A stretch of 33,947 nt of DNA, taken from assembly GCA_009692705.1 (NCBI GenBank), contig SHYR01000001.1:1-33947 (forward strand), written 5' to 3'. How positions within the stretch are numbered: the first letter of the stretch is position 1; each line of letters opens with the position of its first letter. Below the pieces are notes generated by a model. That model was not told where the DNA came from and made no database searches. It saw only the letters and a program-made list of their open reading frames with translations. Origin of the DNA: Dehalococcoidia bacterium (GTDB lineage Bacteria; Chloroflexota; Dehalococcoidia; UBA2979). Below, in pieces: positions 16,708-27,817 of this stretch. Made by a program: the position numbers and the translations under genes.

Positions 16708-17392
16708 CCGCCATACTGATCGTCGCTGGCACGTCCTGGATGCCAACGGGCTGTCCCTGGGCCGCGTCGCCTCGGAGGCCGCGAAGCTCCTGCTCGGCAA
16801 GCACAAGCCGACGTATGAGCCGCACATGGCGATGGGCGACTTCGTGGTGGTGGTGAACGCGCAGCAGGTGCGCTTCACCGCTGACAAGCTCACCACGAAG
16901 ATCTACTACCGCCACTCCGGCTACCCCGGCGGGCTGCGCTCCCGCACGCTGGCGGAGGAGCACGCGCGCGACCCCCGGCGCGTGATCGAGCGCGCCGTGC
17001 GCGGCATGCTGCCGCGCAACTCGCTCGGGCGTGAACTGTTCCGGCACCTCAACGTCTACCCCGGCCCCGACCATCCGCACACCGCGCAGGTGATGGCCGG
17101 CACCGGCGCACGTGCGCGGGCGCGCGCTGCGCAGGCGCAGTCGGCGGCCGCCGGCACCGCGGCACGCCGTGCCGCGAGCGCGCAGCCCGCCCGTGTGGAG
17201 CGCGAAGCGGCGGCTGTTACCACGGCCGCGCCGCGCCCGCAGAAGCCGCTGGCGCGCTGGTTGCGCACGGAGCTGGACGCAGAGGCAACGCGGCTGGGCA
17301 TCGCGCTCGAGCCGAAGTGGAAAAAGACGGATGTGATCGCCGCGATCGAGGCGCATGACCGCGCGGCGGCCGGGACGGGGCGAACGCGATGA
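16679..17392 (+). CDS. rplM: 50S ribosomal protein L13 fused to a SAP-like domain
   Basis: L13 is an early 50S assembly protein, normally about 145 aa. Residues 1-140 are a full L13: RRWHVLDANGLSLGRVASEAAKLLLGKHK, seen as WHVLDANGLSLGRVAS, then GDFVVVVNA, KIYYRHSGYPGG and GMLPRNSLGRELFRHLNVY. The product continues to 237 aa. Residues 142-187 are an Ala/Arg linker, and residues 188-228 (LARWLRTELDAEATRLGI, KKTDVIAAIEAHD) look like a SAP or Rho-N-type helix-extension-helix fold that binds nucleic acid. The domain call is by eye. ATGA overlap with rpsI shows the fusion is not a frame error. Confidence 0.93.
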   Translation: MTTKTYRLSSRHTDRRWHVLDANGLSLGRVASEAAKLLLGKHKPTYEPHMAMGDFVVVVNAQQVRFTADKLTTKIYYRHSGYPGGLRSRTLAEEHARDPRRVIERAVRGMLPRNSLGRELFRHLNVYPGPDHPHTAQVMAGTGARARARAAQAQSAAAGTAARRAASAQPARVEREAAAVTTAAPRPQKPLARWLRTELDAEATRLGIALEPKWKKTDVIAAIEAHDRAAAGTGRTR

Positions 17393-17784
17393 CCTCCGAG
17401 CACTACTACTATGGCCTCGGGCGTCGCAAGACCTCGGTCGCGCGCGTGCGGCTCTACCCCGGCGCCGGCACGGTGATCGTGAACGGCAAGCCGCTGGACG
17501 AGGTGATCACGCGCGCCTCCTCGCGCCAGGACCTGCTGCGACCGCTGGCGGTCACGGAGACGCAGGGGCGCTTCAACGTGCGGGTGAAGGTGCTCGGCGG
17601 CGGCGTGGAGGGCTGGGCCGGTGCGATCCGCTTCGGCATCGCCCGCGCGCTGGTGGTCGCCGACGAGGCCTATCGGCGGCCGCTGCGCCAGCATGGCCTG
17701 CTGACGCGCGACTCGCGCGTCAAGGAACGCAAGAAGCCCGGCCTCAAGCGCGCCCGCAAGGCTCCGCAGTACACCAAGCGCTAG
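17389..17784 (+). CDS. rpsI: 30S ribosomal protein S9
   Basis: S9 reaches the P-site tRNA with its C-terminal tail. The 131 aa product has YGLGRRKTSVARVRLYPGAG, the S9 fold, and the tail RKKPGLKRARKAPQYTKR, ending in the conserved Lys-Arg. It overlaps rplM by ATGA. It is the last gene of the cluster; a hairpin between it and the convergent isomerase gene probably ends transcription. A second TAG follows 14 nt after the stop. Confidence 0.97.
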   Translation: MTSEHYYYGLGRRKTSVARVRLYPGAGTVIVNGKPLDEVITRASSRQDLLRPLAVTETQGRFNVRVKVLGGGVEGWAGAIRFGIARALVVADEAYRRPLRQHGLLTRDSRVKERKKPGLKRARKAPQYTKR

Positions 17785-17807
17785 GCGCGAGCCGGTAGAC
17801 GGCGCGG

Positions 17808-17829
17808 CAGCGCGAGGCTACTCGCGCTG
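17808..17829. terminator. Hairpin at the convergent rpsI / isomerase ends
   Basis: CAGCGCGAG (17808-17816) and CTCGCGCTG (17821-17829) form a perfect 9-bp stem with loop GCTA; the loop holds the stop codon of the minus-strand isomerase. It sits where the ribosomal cluster and the minus-strand genes meet and works symmetrically, so a bidirectional terminator is likely. There is no T run on either side, which lowers confidence. Confidence 0.45.
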
Positions 17830-18888
17830 TGAGAGCGTGCGCTTCAGCCAATCGAGCGCCGGCGTAGGCGTAGGGTCGCTGCCGTTCAGCATCGCGATGT
17901 AGAGCGAGACCCAGTCGCCCAGGTAGCACGCGCTCAACAGCGACTCCAGCACCGTGGCGCCGGGCACCAGTTGCACGTGGTGCTGGATGCCGGCCTCCGC
18001 CAGCAGCTCGGCGGTCAGGCCGACGCGCAGCCGCACGCGATGGTGCGCCGCGAGCGAGTCCAGTACGAGCACACAGAGCAGCGACGGCGCGGCTGGCGGG
18101 AACCCGAAGCCGGCGACCAGGTTGTGGTTCATCTCCGGCAGCGCGCCGTGGAACGCCCATTGCTTGGCGTTCTCGTTCAGCTGCGCGGACCAGCGCCGTG
18201 CCGCCACGTCGAGGTGGTCGGCGCCGACCACGAGCGGGATGCGGCCGTACAGGCGCCGCGCGAGCTGCTTCGCGAGGTTCGACGCCTCCGGGACCGCCGG
18301 TCCCCAGCGCGCCGCGCCGTCCACCAGCGCCTGGAAGCCGCGCTCGAGTTGCGCGTGGTCGACGGCGATCGCGCCCAGGCGCTCGAGGATCGCGAGCAGG
18401 GGGAAGACCCCGTAGCCGAACGCGGTGCGCGGCGGGCCGTCCCAGCGGTACTCGAAAAGTGGCGCGCCGCGCGCGCGCGCGAGCGCCGCCAGCCGGCCGC
18501 CGGTGGTGATCGCCAGGCACATGCCGGGGCCGCCGGCGGCCTCCTGGAACGCGGCCAGCGTTTCCTCGGTGTTGCCGGAGAAGGACGATGCCACCAGCAG
18601 CGTATCTGGATCGGCGGCGGGCGCGTCGTAGCCGCGCAGCATTTGCACCGGGGTGGCGGTGGCCGTGGCGGCTAGCGTCGCCACTAGGTCGCCGCCGATC
18701 GCCGATCCGCCGACGCCCGCTACCACCACGCGGCGCGGGGTGTGGAACGAACGCGGGAGCTCCCAGCGCTGCCCGTCGGCCCACGCGCTGCGCGCCTGCT
18801 TCGGCAGCGAGGCGAAGCGCCCGCGCATCGACTGCGGGTCGTGGCGTTCGTAGGTGGCGGCGTCGTCGAGCACGCTGGCGGGGCTCAC
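17818..18888 (-). CDS. Bifunctional phosphoglucose/phosphomannose isomerase
   Basis: This SIS-fold enzyme family interconverts fructose-6-P with glucose-6-P and mannose-6-P. The 356 aa product has AGVGGSAIGGDL (57-68), the phosphate-binding SSFSGNTEETL (101-111), the catalytic Glu E239 in LNENAKQ and H255 in EMNHNLVAGF. The GTG start at 18888 gives a family-like N-terminus. It lies 31 nt downstream of the phosphomannomutase and is last in a three-gene GDP-mannose set. Whether both substrates are used here is inference from the family. Confidence 0.88.
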   Translation of the reverse strand: MSPASVLDDAATYERHDPQSMRGRFASLPKQARSAWADGQRWELPRSFHTPRRVVVAGVGGSAIGGDLVATLAATATATPVQMLRGYDAPAADPDTLLVASSFSGNTEETLAAFQEAAGGPGMCLAITTGGRLAALARARGAPLFEYRWDGPPRTAFGYGVFPLLAILERLGAIAVDHAQLERGFQALVDGAARWGPAVPEASNLAKQLARRLYGRIPLVVGADHLDVAARRWSAQLNENAKQWAFHGALPEMNHNLVAGFGFPPAAPSLLCVLVLDSLAAHHRVRLRVGLTAELLAEAGIQHHVQLVPGATVLESLLSACYLGDWVSLYIAMLNGSDPTPTPALDWLKRTLSQRE

Positions 18889-18899
18889 GGCACACTCGC

Positions 18900-18922
18900 A
18901 GACAAGCTCATAGACAAGCTCA
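18900..18922 (-). repeat. 12-nt tandem repeat at the phosphomannomutase stop
   Basis: On the minus strand TGAGCTTGTCT occurs twice with a 12-nt period (18912-18922 and 18900-18910). The first copy begins with the TGA stop of the phosphomannomutase gene. The repeat fills most of the 31-nt gap to the isomerase gene. Confidence 0.8.
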
Positions 18923-20350
18923 CAGCGAGACTCCCGCCAGTGCCTGGCCCGCGCTCAGCGCCGCCTGCACCTGCTCCGCCGCCGGCATCTCTGCGTAGAT
19001 GCGCAGTAGGGGTTCAGTGCCGCTGAAGCGTAGCAGCAGCCACCAGCCGCCCGCGAGCGTGAAGCGAAACCCGTCCAGCGTGTCCGTCGACTGCACCGCT
19101 AGTCCGGCGATGTGCTGCGGCCTTGCGGCCGCGACGCGTGCGCGCACCGCCTCGCGCTCGTCCTCGCGCAGCGTGATGTCCAGGCGGTCGTAGTGGTGCT
19201 CGCCGACGAGCGCGTAAAGCTCCGCCAGCAGCTCCGAGACCGGGCGCCTGGTGCGCGCGAGGTAGTCGAGCATGAACAGGCCGGAGAGCACGCCGTCGCG
19301 CTCGGGGATATGGCTGCGAAAGCCGAAGCCGCCGGATTCCTCACCGGCGAGCAGCGCATCGGTCGCGATCATCTGCTCGCCCAGGTACTTGAAGCCCACG
19401 CGCACCTCGTGCACCGGGCAGCCGTAGCGCTCGCCCAGGCGGTCGATCATGCGCGTGGTGGTGATCGAGCGCACGATCGGGCCGCGGTCGCCGCGCACCT
19501 CCAGGAAGTAGTACGCGAGCAGCGCGAACGTCTGCAGTTGCGTGATGAAGCGGCCGCGCTCGTCCGCGAGCCCGAAGCGGTCGCCGTCCCCGTCCGTCGC
19601 GAGGCCGACATCGTGGTCGCCGTGCGCGAGCACGCTGAGGAACTCGCCGAGGTTGGAGGCGATCGGCTCCGGCGCGCGCAGGCCGGGGAACGCCGGGTTG
19701 CGGTCGCGGTGCAGCTCGCGCACGCGCGTCTCGCCCTTGCCGATCGCCTCGTCGATCAGCCCGCCGGCCGCGCCGTACATGGAGTCCACCAGCACGTGCA
19801 GCCCGGCGGCGCGGATGGCGTCGATGTCGACGAACTCGCGCAGCGCGGCGAGGTACTCCGGCCGCTGGTCGATGCGTTCGATCGCGCCGGTGCGCTCGCC
19901 TTCGGCGGGCGGGAGGCGCCGCACGCGCCGCTCGGCGGCGATCGCCGCCGCCAGGCGTTCGACCTCCGCGGTCACGGCTTCCGTGGCCGCGCCGCCGCCC
20001 GCCACCTTGATCTTGACGCCGTTCCAGCGCGCCGGGTTGTGGCTGGCCGTGATCATCACGCCCGCGGCGGCGCCGCGCCGGCGCACCGCGAACGACAGCA
20101 GGGGCGTGGGCACCACGCCCGCGGTCAGCGCCACCGGCAACTCGTTCGCCGCCAGCACCTCCGCCGCGGTGCGCGCGAACTCGGCGGAGAGGAAGCGCGT
20201 GTCGTACCCGACCACCACCCCGGCCGCGGCCAGTCCGTGGCGCAGCAGGTACTCAGCGATCGCCTGCGCGACGATGCGCACGTTCTCGAACGTGTAGTCG
20301 TCTGCGATCACGCCGCGCCAGCCGTCGGTGCCGAAGCGGATCGCGGTCAC
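18920..20350 (-). CDS. Phosphomannomutase / phosphoglucomutase family
   Basis: Alpha-D-phosphohexomutases move phosphate between C6 and C1 of hexoses. The 476 aa product has the active-site serine S103 in ITASHNP, the Mg loop ATDGDGDRFG, the sugar loop GEESGGFGF and the phosphate-binding end RFSGTEPLLRIYAE. The N-terminus IRFGTDGWRGVIADD is typical. It starts with GTG at 20350 and overlaps the upstream nucleotidyltransferase by GTGA. Between a mannose-type isomerase and a sugar-nucleotide transferase, mannose-6-P to mannose-1-P is the best guess; glucose use is possible. Confidence 0.9.
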   Translation of the reverse strand: MTAIRFGTDGWRGVIADDYTFENVRIVAQAIAEYLLRHGLAAAGVVVGYDTRFLSAEFARTAAEVLAANELPVALTAGVVPTPLLSFAVRRRGAAAGVMITASHNPARWNGVKIKVAGGGAATEAVTAEVERLAAAIAAERRVRRLPPAEGERTGAIERIDQRPEYLAALREFVDIDAIRAAGLHVLVDSMYGAAGGLIDEAIGKGETRVRELHRDRNPAFPGLRAPEPIASNLGEFLSVLAHGDHDVGLATDGDGDRFGLADERGRFITQLQTFALLAYYFLEVRGDRGPIVRSITTTRMIDRLGERYGCPVHEVRVGFKYLGEQMIATDALLAGEESGGFGFRSHIPERDGVLSGLFMLDYLARTRRPVSELLAELYALVGEHHYDRLDITLREDEREAVRARVAAARPQHIAGLAVQSTDTLDGFRFTLAGGWWLLLRFSGTEPLLRIYAEMPAAEQVQAALSAGQALAGVSL

Positions 20351-21447
20351 GCGCTGCCCGTGGACGCCGCCAGCGCGCCCGGCGCCACGCGCGCACCCGC
20401 CGGGACGCGGGCGTCATGCCCGAGCACCACGTCCTCCACGGTCGCGTCCGCGCCGATCACGACGCCGCTGGCGAGCACGCAGTCGCGCACGACCGCGCCG
20501 CGGCCCACGGTCACGCCGTCCCACAGCACGCTCGTGGTGACGCTGGCCTGCGCCTCGATCGTGCAGCGCTCGCCCAGCACCACCGGGCCGCCGAGCGTGG
20601 CGCCCGCGCGCACTACGCTGCCCGCGCCGATCAGCGCAGGCGCGCTCACGTGCGTGCCGGCTTCGACGTGCGCGCCGGCGGTCATGACGCCGCTTCGTGG
20701 CCAGCCGGCCGGCAGGCAGGCGGGGATGGAGCCGCCGAGCAGCTCCAGGTTCACCGCGCGGTAGGCCTCGGGGGTGCCGACGTCGGTCCAGACCCCGTAG
20801 TGGGTGAAGCCGTAGATGCCGCGGCCGCTGCCGGCGAGCACGGGGAAGAGGCCCTCCTCGACGCGCTGGTAGCGCCCGGGCGGCAATTCGCGTAGCAGGC
20901 CGGGCTCGAAGAGCCAGGTGCCGGCATTGATCAGGTTGGAGGGTTCGGTGCCCGCGGGCGGCTTCTCCACGAAGCGCGTGATGCGTCCCGTGGCGTCCAG
21001 CCGCACGACGCCGAAGCGCGAGGGGTCCGGGACCTTGTAGAGCGAGATCGTGAGTTCGGCCCCCCGCGCGCGGTGGCTCGCCACCAGCGCGGTCACGTCG
21101 AGGTCAGTGACGAGGTCGCCGTTGCAGACGAGGAAGGGCTCGCGCGGCTCGCCCCAGTCGGCGGCGGCGTTGGCGATCGCGCCGCCGGAGCCCAGCGGCG
21201 TCTGCTCGTAGGCGTAGTCCAGCGCCAGGCCCAGCGCCGCGCCGTCGCCGAAGGCGTCGCGCACCGCGTCGCTGCTGCGGCCGGTGGTGAGCGCCAGGGT
21301 GATCGAGCGGATGCCGTGGAGGCCGAGGTGCCGCAGCAGGTGCTCCAGCAGCGGGCGGTTCAGCATCGGCGCGAGCGGCTTTGGCGTGCGCAGGGTGAGC
21401 GGCCGGAGCCGCGTCCCCTCACCGCCCACGAGCACGATCGCGCGCAC
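20347..21447 (-). CDS. Mannose-1-phosphate guanylyltransferase-like nucleotidyltransferase
   Basis: The enzyme couples NTP and a sugar-1-phosphate to make a nucleotide sugar. The signature RAIVLVGGEGTRLRPLTLRTPKPLAP is at the N-terminus, seen as GGEGTRLRPLT and PKPLAPM, then VCNGDLVTDLD (metal site) and FVEKP. From about residue 250 a left-handed beta-helix follows (GAGSVVRAGATLGGPVVLGE). GTG 21447 was chosen because it gives the exact family start; a TTG at 21483 would add 12 residues. The product is 366 aa. Neighbours favour GDP-mannose, though glucose-1-P transferases look similar. Confidence 0.87.
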   Translation of the reverse strand: MRAIVLVGGEGTRLRPLTLRTPKPLAPMLNRPLLEHLLRHLGLHGIRSITLALTTGRSSDAVRDAFGDGAALGLALDYAYEQTPLGSGGAIANAAADWGEPREPFLVCNGDLVTDLDVTALVASHRARGAELTISLYKVPDPSRFGVVRLDATGRITRFVEKPPAGTEPSNLINAGTWLFEPGLLRELPPGRYQRVEEGLFPVLAGSGRGIYGFTHYGVWTDVGTPEAYRAVNLELLGGSIPACLPAGWPRSGVMTAGAHVEAGTHVSAPALIGAGSVVRAGATLGGPVVLGERCTIEAQASVTTSVLWDGVTVGRGAVVRDCVLASGVVIGADATVEDVVLGHDARVPAGARVAPGALAASTGSA

Positions 21448-21517
21448 CTCGGGATGGTACGGGCCGGGCGCGGTCCCGAACAACCGCGGCGGCTGCGCGC
21501 GAATCTACCGGCGCGGT

Positions 21518-21669
21518 GCGGGGACGCTGGCAGGCGCTAGGATGCGCCGTCGCCGCTCGCGGGTGGGAGGCCCACCTTGCGCCGCAGCATGGCGCGGGGA
21601 CGCTGGCAGGCGCTAGGATGCGCCGTCGCCGCCCGCGGGCGGGAGGCCCGCCTCGCGCCGCAGCACGGC
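21518..21669 (-). repeat. Two 76-bp direct repeats: duplicated 3' end of metK
   Basis: Unit A (21518-21593) and unit B (21594-21669) are contiguous and differ at only five positions (21557/21633, 21564/21640, 21574/21650, 21578/21654, 21590/21666). Unit B holds the last 18 codons and the TAG of metK; unit A is an extra, noncoding copy downstream of the stop. Each contains a 7-bp hairpin with an AGG loop (21561-21577 and 21637-21653). The hairpin base pair 21564-21574 is T-A in unit A and C-G in unit B, so pairing is preserved. Confidence 0.92.
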
Positions 21670-22857
21670 CGCGACGTCCAGGCGCTCCCACGGCAGGTCG
21701 AGGTCCGGGCGTCCGAAGTGGCCGTAGCACGCCGTCTGGCGGTAGATCGGGCGGCGCAGCTGGAAGCGGTCGATGATCGCCGCCGGGCGCAGGTCGAAGT
21801 GACGGTCGATCAGGCGCCGGAGCTCGTCCTCGTCGATGCGCGCGGTGCCGAAGCTCTCGATCGAGATCGAGGTTGGGTGAGCGACGCCGATGGCGTAGGA
21901 GAGCTGCACCTCCAGCCGCTCCGCGAGGCCGGCGGCGACCACGTTCTTCGCGACGTGGCGTGCGGCGTAGGCGCCGGAGCGGTCCACTTTTGAGGGGTCC
22001 TTGCCGCTGAACGCGCCGCCGCCGTGCCGGGCCATCCCGCCGTAGGTGTCGACGATGATCTTGCGGCCGGTGAGCCCGGCGTCGCTGGCCGGGCCGCCCT
22101 GCACGAAGCGGCCGGTGGGGTTGATGTAGATGTGCTCCGGGTTGATGCCCTCGAGCAGCTGCGGCGGGCAGACGTGGCGGATCACGAGCCGCTCGATGTC
22201 GCGATGCAGCACCTCCTCCGACACCTCCGGGTTGTGCTGCGTGGAGACTACGACGGCGTCGATGCGCCGCGGCGCGCCGTAGGCGTACTCCACGGTCACC
22301 TGCGATTTCCCGTCCGGGCGCAGGTAGGGCAGCTCGCCGCTCTTGCGCAGCTCGGCCAGTCGCCGCGTGAGCCCGTGCGCGAGCGAGATCGGCAGCGGCA
22401 TGTATTCGTCGGTCTCGGTGCAGGCGAACCCGATCATCATCCCTTGGTCGCCCGCGCCCACGCGGTCGTACGGCTCCACTTCGCCGTGGTGTCGCCGCGC
22501 CTCGAGCGCGAGGTTGACGCCCTGCGCGATGTCGGAGGCCTGCTCCTTGATCGAGGAGAGCACGCCGCAGGTCTCCCAGTCGAAGCCGATGCGCGAGTCG
22601 TTGTAGCCGATCTCACGCACGGTGCGGCGCACGATCTCGTGGAGGTCGACGTAGGCCCTGGTGGTGATCTCGCCGAAGATCAGCACGAAGCCGGTCGTGA
22701 CCGCCGCCTCGCAGGCCACCCGCGACAGTGGGTCTTCGTGCAGCAGCGCGTCGAGCACGGCGTCCGAGACCTGGTCGCAGAGCTTGTCTGGGTGCCCCTC
22801 GGTCACCGATTCGCTGGTGAACAGCAGCGACGGCGCGCTCATGAAGGTGTTGCTCAT
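21613..22857 (-). CDS. metK: S-adenosylmethionine synthase
   Basis: MetK makes SAM from methionine and ATP. The 414 aa product has [25 protein letters not shown] (seen as [13 protein letters not shown], His22), [41 protein letters not shown] (seen as [16 protein letters not shown]). The ATG at 22857 is preceded by AAAGGA at good spacing; an internal ATG at 22842 is less likely. It lies 46 nt downstream of ahcY, so SAM synthesis and SAH removal share a transcript. The last 18 codons lie in the duplicated 76-bp repeat. Confidence 0.97.
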   Translation of the reverse strand: MSNTFMSAPSLLFTSESVTEGHPDKLCDQVSDAVLDALLHEDPLSRVACEAAVTTGFVLIFGEITTRAYVDLHEIVRRTVREIGYNDSRIGFDWETCGVLSSIKEQASDIAQGVNLALEARRHHGEVEPYDRVGAGDQGMMIGFACTETDEYMPLPISLAHGLTRRLAELRKSGELPYLRPDGKSQVTVEYAYGAPRRIDAVVVSTQHNPEVSEEVLHRDIERLVIRHVCPPQLLEGINPEHIYINPTGRFVQGGPASDAGLTGRKIIVDTYGGMARHGGGAFSGKDPSKVDRSGAYAARHVAKNVVAAGLAERLEVQLSYAIGVAHPTSISIESFGTARIDEDELRRLIDRHFDLRPAAIIDRFQLRRPIYRQTACYGHFGRPDLDLPWERLDVAAVLRREAGLPPAGGDGAS

Positions 22858-22903
22858 CGGCGGTCCTTTCGTGCGGGCGCGTGTGCTGCGGCGCGGGCGC
22901 CGC

Positions 22904-26062
<3,159 letters not shown>

Positions 26063-26066
<4 letters not shown>

Positions 26067-26596
26067 GCGATGGCGTTGCTCTTCAGGCGGTTGCAGTCCC
26101 CGCACAGTACTTGGATGTTGTCCGCGGCGTTGCCGCCGCCCTTCGCGACCGGGATCAGGTGGTCGAACTGCAGATCATCCTCTGCTCCGCAGCGCACGCA
26201 ACGGCCGCCGTCCCGTTCCCAGGCGAGTATCCGCACATCATCAGGGATGCGCTCGCGCTTCGCCTCGCCGGCCGGCTCGTCGCGTGCCCGGATCTTGCGC
26301 AGCCGGTCCAGCCGCGCCTATTGGCGACGCCGGCGGTCCCAGGCGAGCAGCCCCACCGCCTCGCCGTCGAGGGCCTCCTCGGCCCAGAAGAAGCCTTCGG
26401 CGGTCCACCACAGCGCACGGTCGCCGTCGCGGCCGACAGTGGCGGCGCCTTCCCGGTCGCGGCGCGACCGTGCCGCGTCGAACTCGCGCTTCGTGAGCGT
26501 GAAGTGCCGGGTGCGGGTGAAGAAGACGCGGTAGCTCGTGAACAGCCAGAAGCCGCTGCGCTCGATGCGCGCGCCGCCTACGCGGTTGAGGCTCAT
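26063..26596 (-). pseudogene. HNH endonuclease gene split by an in-frame TAG
   Basis: Codons 1-92 (26596 to 26318) encode an aromatic N-terminal domain (FWLFTSYRVFFTRTRHFTL, DRALWWTAEGFFWAEEAL) ending in DRRRRQ and TAG (26318-26320). The same frame continues without a gap as ARLDRLRKIRARDE and then a complete HNH domain: RIPDDVRILAWERDGGRCVRCG, FDHLIPVAKGGGN and LCGDCNRLKSN, stop 26063-26065. The two halves match the layout I know for small HNH proteins, so one gene with a nonsense codon is likely. Both outer junctions are intact (ATGA with mtnA, GTGA with mtnP). Readthrough, restart at an internal GTG, or a base error are alternatives. Confidence 0.85.
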
Positions 26597-27675
26597 CGCG
26601 CCGCGGGCGCGGGCGCGGGCGCCTCCGCGATCGATGCGGCGTACGGCGGGCGCAGCACGCCGCGCTCGGTGACGATCGCCGTGATCAGCGCGACCGGTGT
26701 GATGTCGAAGGCCGGGTTGAGGGCGCGTGCCCCCGGCGGCGTGAGCGTGATGCCGGCCAGTACCAGCAGCTCCGTCGCGTCGCGCTGCTCGATCGGGATC
26801 GCCGCGCCGCTCGGCGTGCCAGCGTCGATGGTGCTGAGCGGCGCCACCACGTACAGCGGCAGGGCGTGGAAGCGCGCGAGCGCGGCGAGCGCGTAGGTGT
26901 CGATCTTGTTCGCGGTGTCGCCGTTGACGGCGATGCGGTCTGCGCCCACCACCACCGCCGAGACCAGTCCCGCCGCCATTAGCGAGGCGGCCGCGGAGTC
27001 GGCGATCACGCGGTAGGGGGCGCCGTGCCACCCCAGCTCCCACGCGGTCAGCCGCGCACCCTGCAGCCGCGGACGCGTCTCGTTCACCAGCACCTCGATC
27101 ACGCGCCTGGCGCGGTGCGCGGGGATCACCGCGCCCAACGCGGTGCCCGCGCTGGTAGTGGCGAGCGGCCCCGCGTTGCAGTGCGTGAGCAGCGTCGAGC
27201 CGGGTGCGATCAGCGCCGCCCCCGCCTGCGCCATGCGGGCGTCGGCCGCGATCTGCTCCGCCTGGATCGCGCGCGCCTCCGCCAGCGCCGCGCTGCGCGC
27301 GGCCTCGACGCCGTCTGTGTGTGCCGCGCGCTCCGCGCAGGCGAGCACGCGGTCGAGCGCCCAGCGCAGGTTCACGGCCGTTGGCCGCGTCGCGGCGAGC
27401 GTGCGCGAGGCCGTGTGTAGCGCGTCGATCAGCGCAGCCGGGTTGTTGGAGCGATCGTGCTGTGCAACGAGCGCGAGCGCGTAGGCGGCGGCGATGCCGA
27501 TGGCGGGCGCGCCGCACACCCGCATCGACGTGATCGCCTCGGTGGCGGCCGCGAGCGTGTTGATCTCGAGGTAGACGAGGGCGCCTGGGAGCCGGGTCTG
27601 ATCGAGCAGCCGCAGGCGGCCGTCGTGCCATGCGACCGCCTGGTACGGTTCGGTGGACCGTGGGCGGGACGCCAT
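26593..27675 (-). CDS. mtnA: Methylthioribose-1-phosphate isomerase
   Basis: MtnA isomerises methylthioribose-1-P to methylthioribulose-1-P in methionine salvage. The 360 aa product shows RVCGAPAIGIAAAYA (52-66), the catalytic Cys C166 in THCNAG, the catalytic Asp D246 in GADRIAVNGDTANKIDTY, and AFDITP. The family usually reads NKIGTY; here Gly is replaced by Asp (NKIDTY). The ATG at 27675 gives the normal length; ATG 27717 is possible. It is related to eIF2B subunits, but the Cys and Asp identify the isomerase. ATGA overlap with the HNH gene. Confidence 0.94.
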   Translation of the reverse strand: MASRPRSTEPYQAVAWHDGRLRLLDQTRLPGALVYLEINTLAAATEAITSMRVCGAPAIGIAAAYALALVAQHDRSNNPAALIDALHTASRTLAATRPTAVNLRWALDRVLACAERAAHTDGVEAARSAALAEARAIQAEQIAADARMAQAGAALIAPGSTLLTHCNAGPLATTSAGTALGAVIPAHRARRVIEVLVNETRPRLQGARLTAWELGWHGAPYRVIADSAAASLMAAGLVSAVVVGADRIAVNGDTANKIDTYALAALARFHALPLYVVAPLSTIDAGTPSGAAIPIEQRDATELLVLAGITLTPPGARALNPAFDITPVALITAIVTERGVLRPPYAASIAEAPAPAPAAR

Positions 27676-27740
27676 CGCGTGTCCGTCAGCCGCTGGCGCT
27701 GCGCATCGTGCCACCATCGTAGGCCGCCGCCGCGGCGCGG

Positions 27741-27773
27741 GGCCAGCGCGCGCGTGGGTGGGGCGCGCTGGCC
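27741..27773. promoter_or_regulatory. 11-bp inverted repeat between apt and mtnA
   Basis: GGCCAGCGCGC (27741-27751) pairs with GCGCGCTGGCC (27763-27773), a perfect 11-bp stem with an 11-nt loop. It lies in the 136-nt apt-mtnA gap, just after the tandem decamers in the direction of transcription. No T run follows. It could slow or partly end transcription after apt, or shape a leader upstream of mtnA. Role inferred. Confidence 0.4.
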
Positions 27774-27777
27774 GGCG

Positions 27778-27817
27778 GCCACTGGATGCCACCAGACGCC
27801 ACTGGCTGCCACTAGAT
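27778..27817 (-). repeat. Four tandem 10-bp units over the apt stop codon
   Basis: On the minus strand four consecutive decamers read ATCTAGTGGC, AGCCAGTGGC, GTCTGGTGGC and ATCCAGTGGC. The first contains the last codon and TAG stop of apt; the last differs from it at one base. The unit length is close to one DNA helical turn. Confidence 0.85.

Noticed and set aside
19112-20764. 550-codon plus-strand open frame opposite the phosphomannomutase and nucleotidyltransferase
   Set aside because: Antisense shadow with no domain; both minus-strand genes have clear catalytic motifs.
22858-22903. SAM or SAH riboswitch before metK or ahcY
   Set aside because: The gap before metK is only 46 nt and ahcY overlaps its neighbour; no known riboswitch core is visible.
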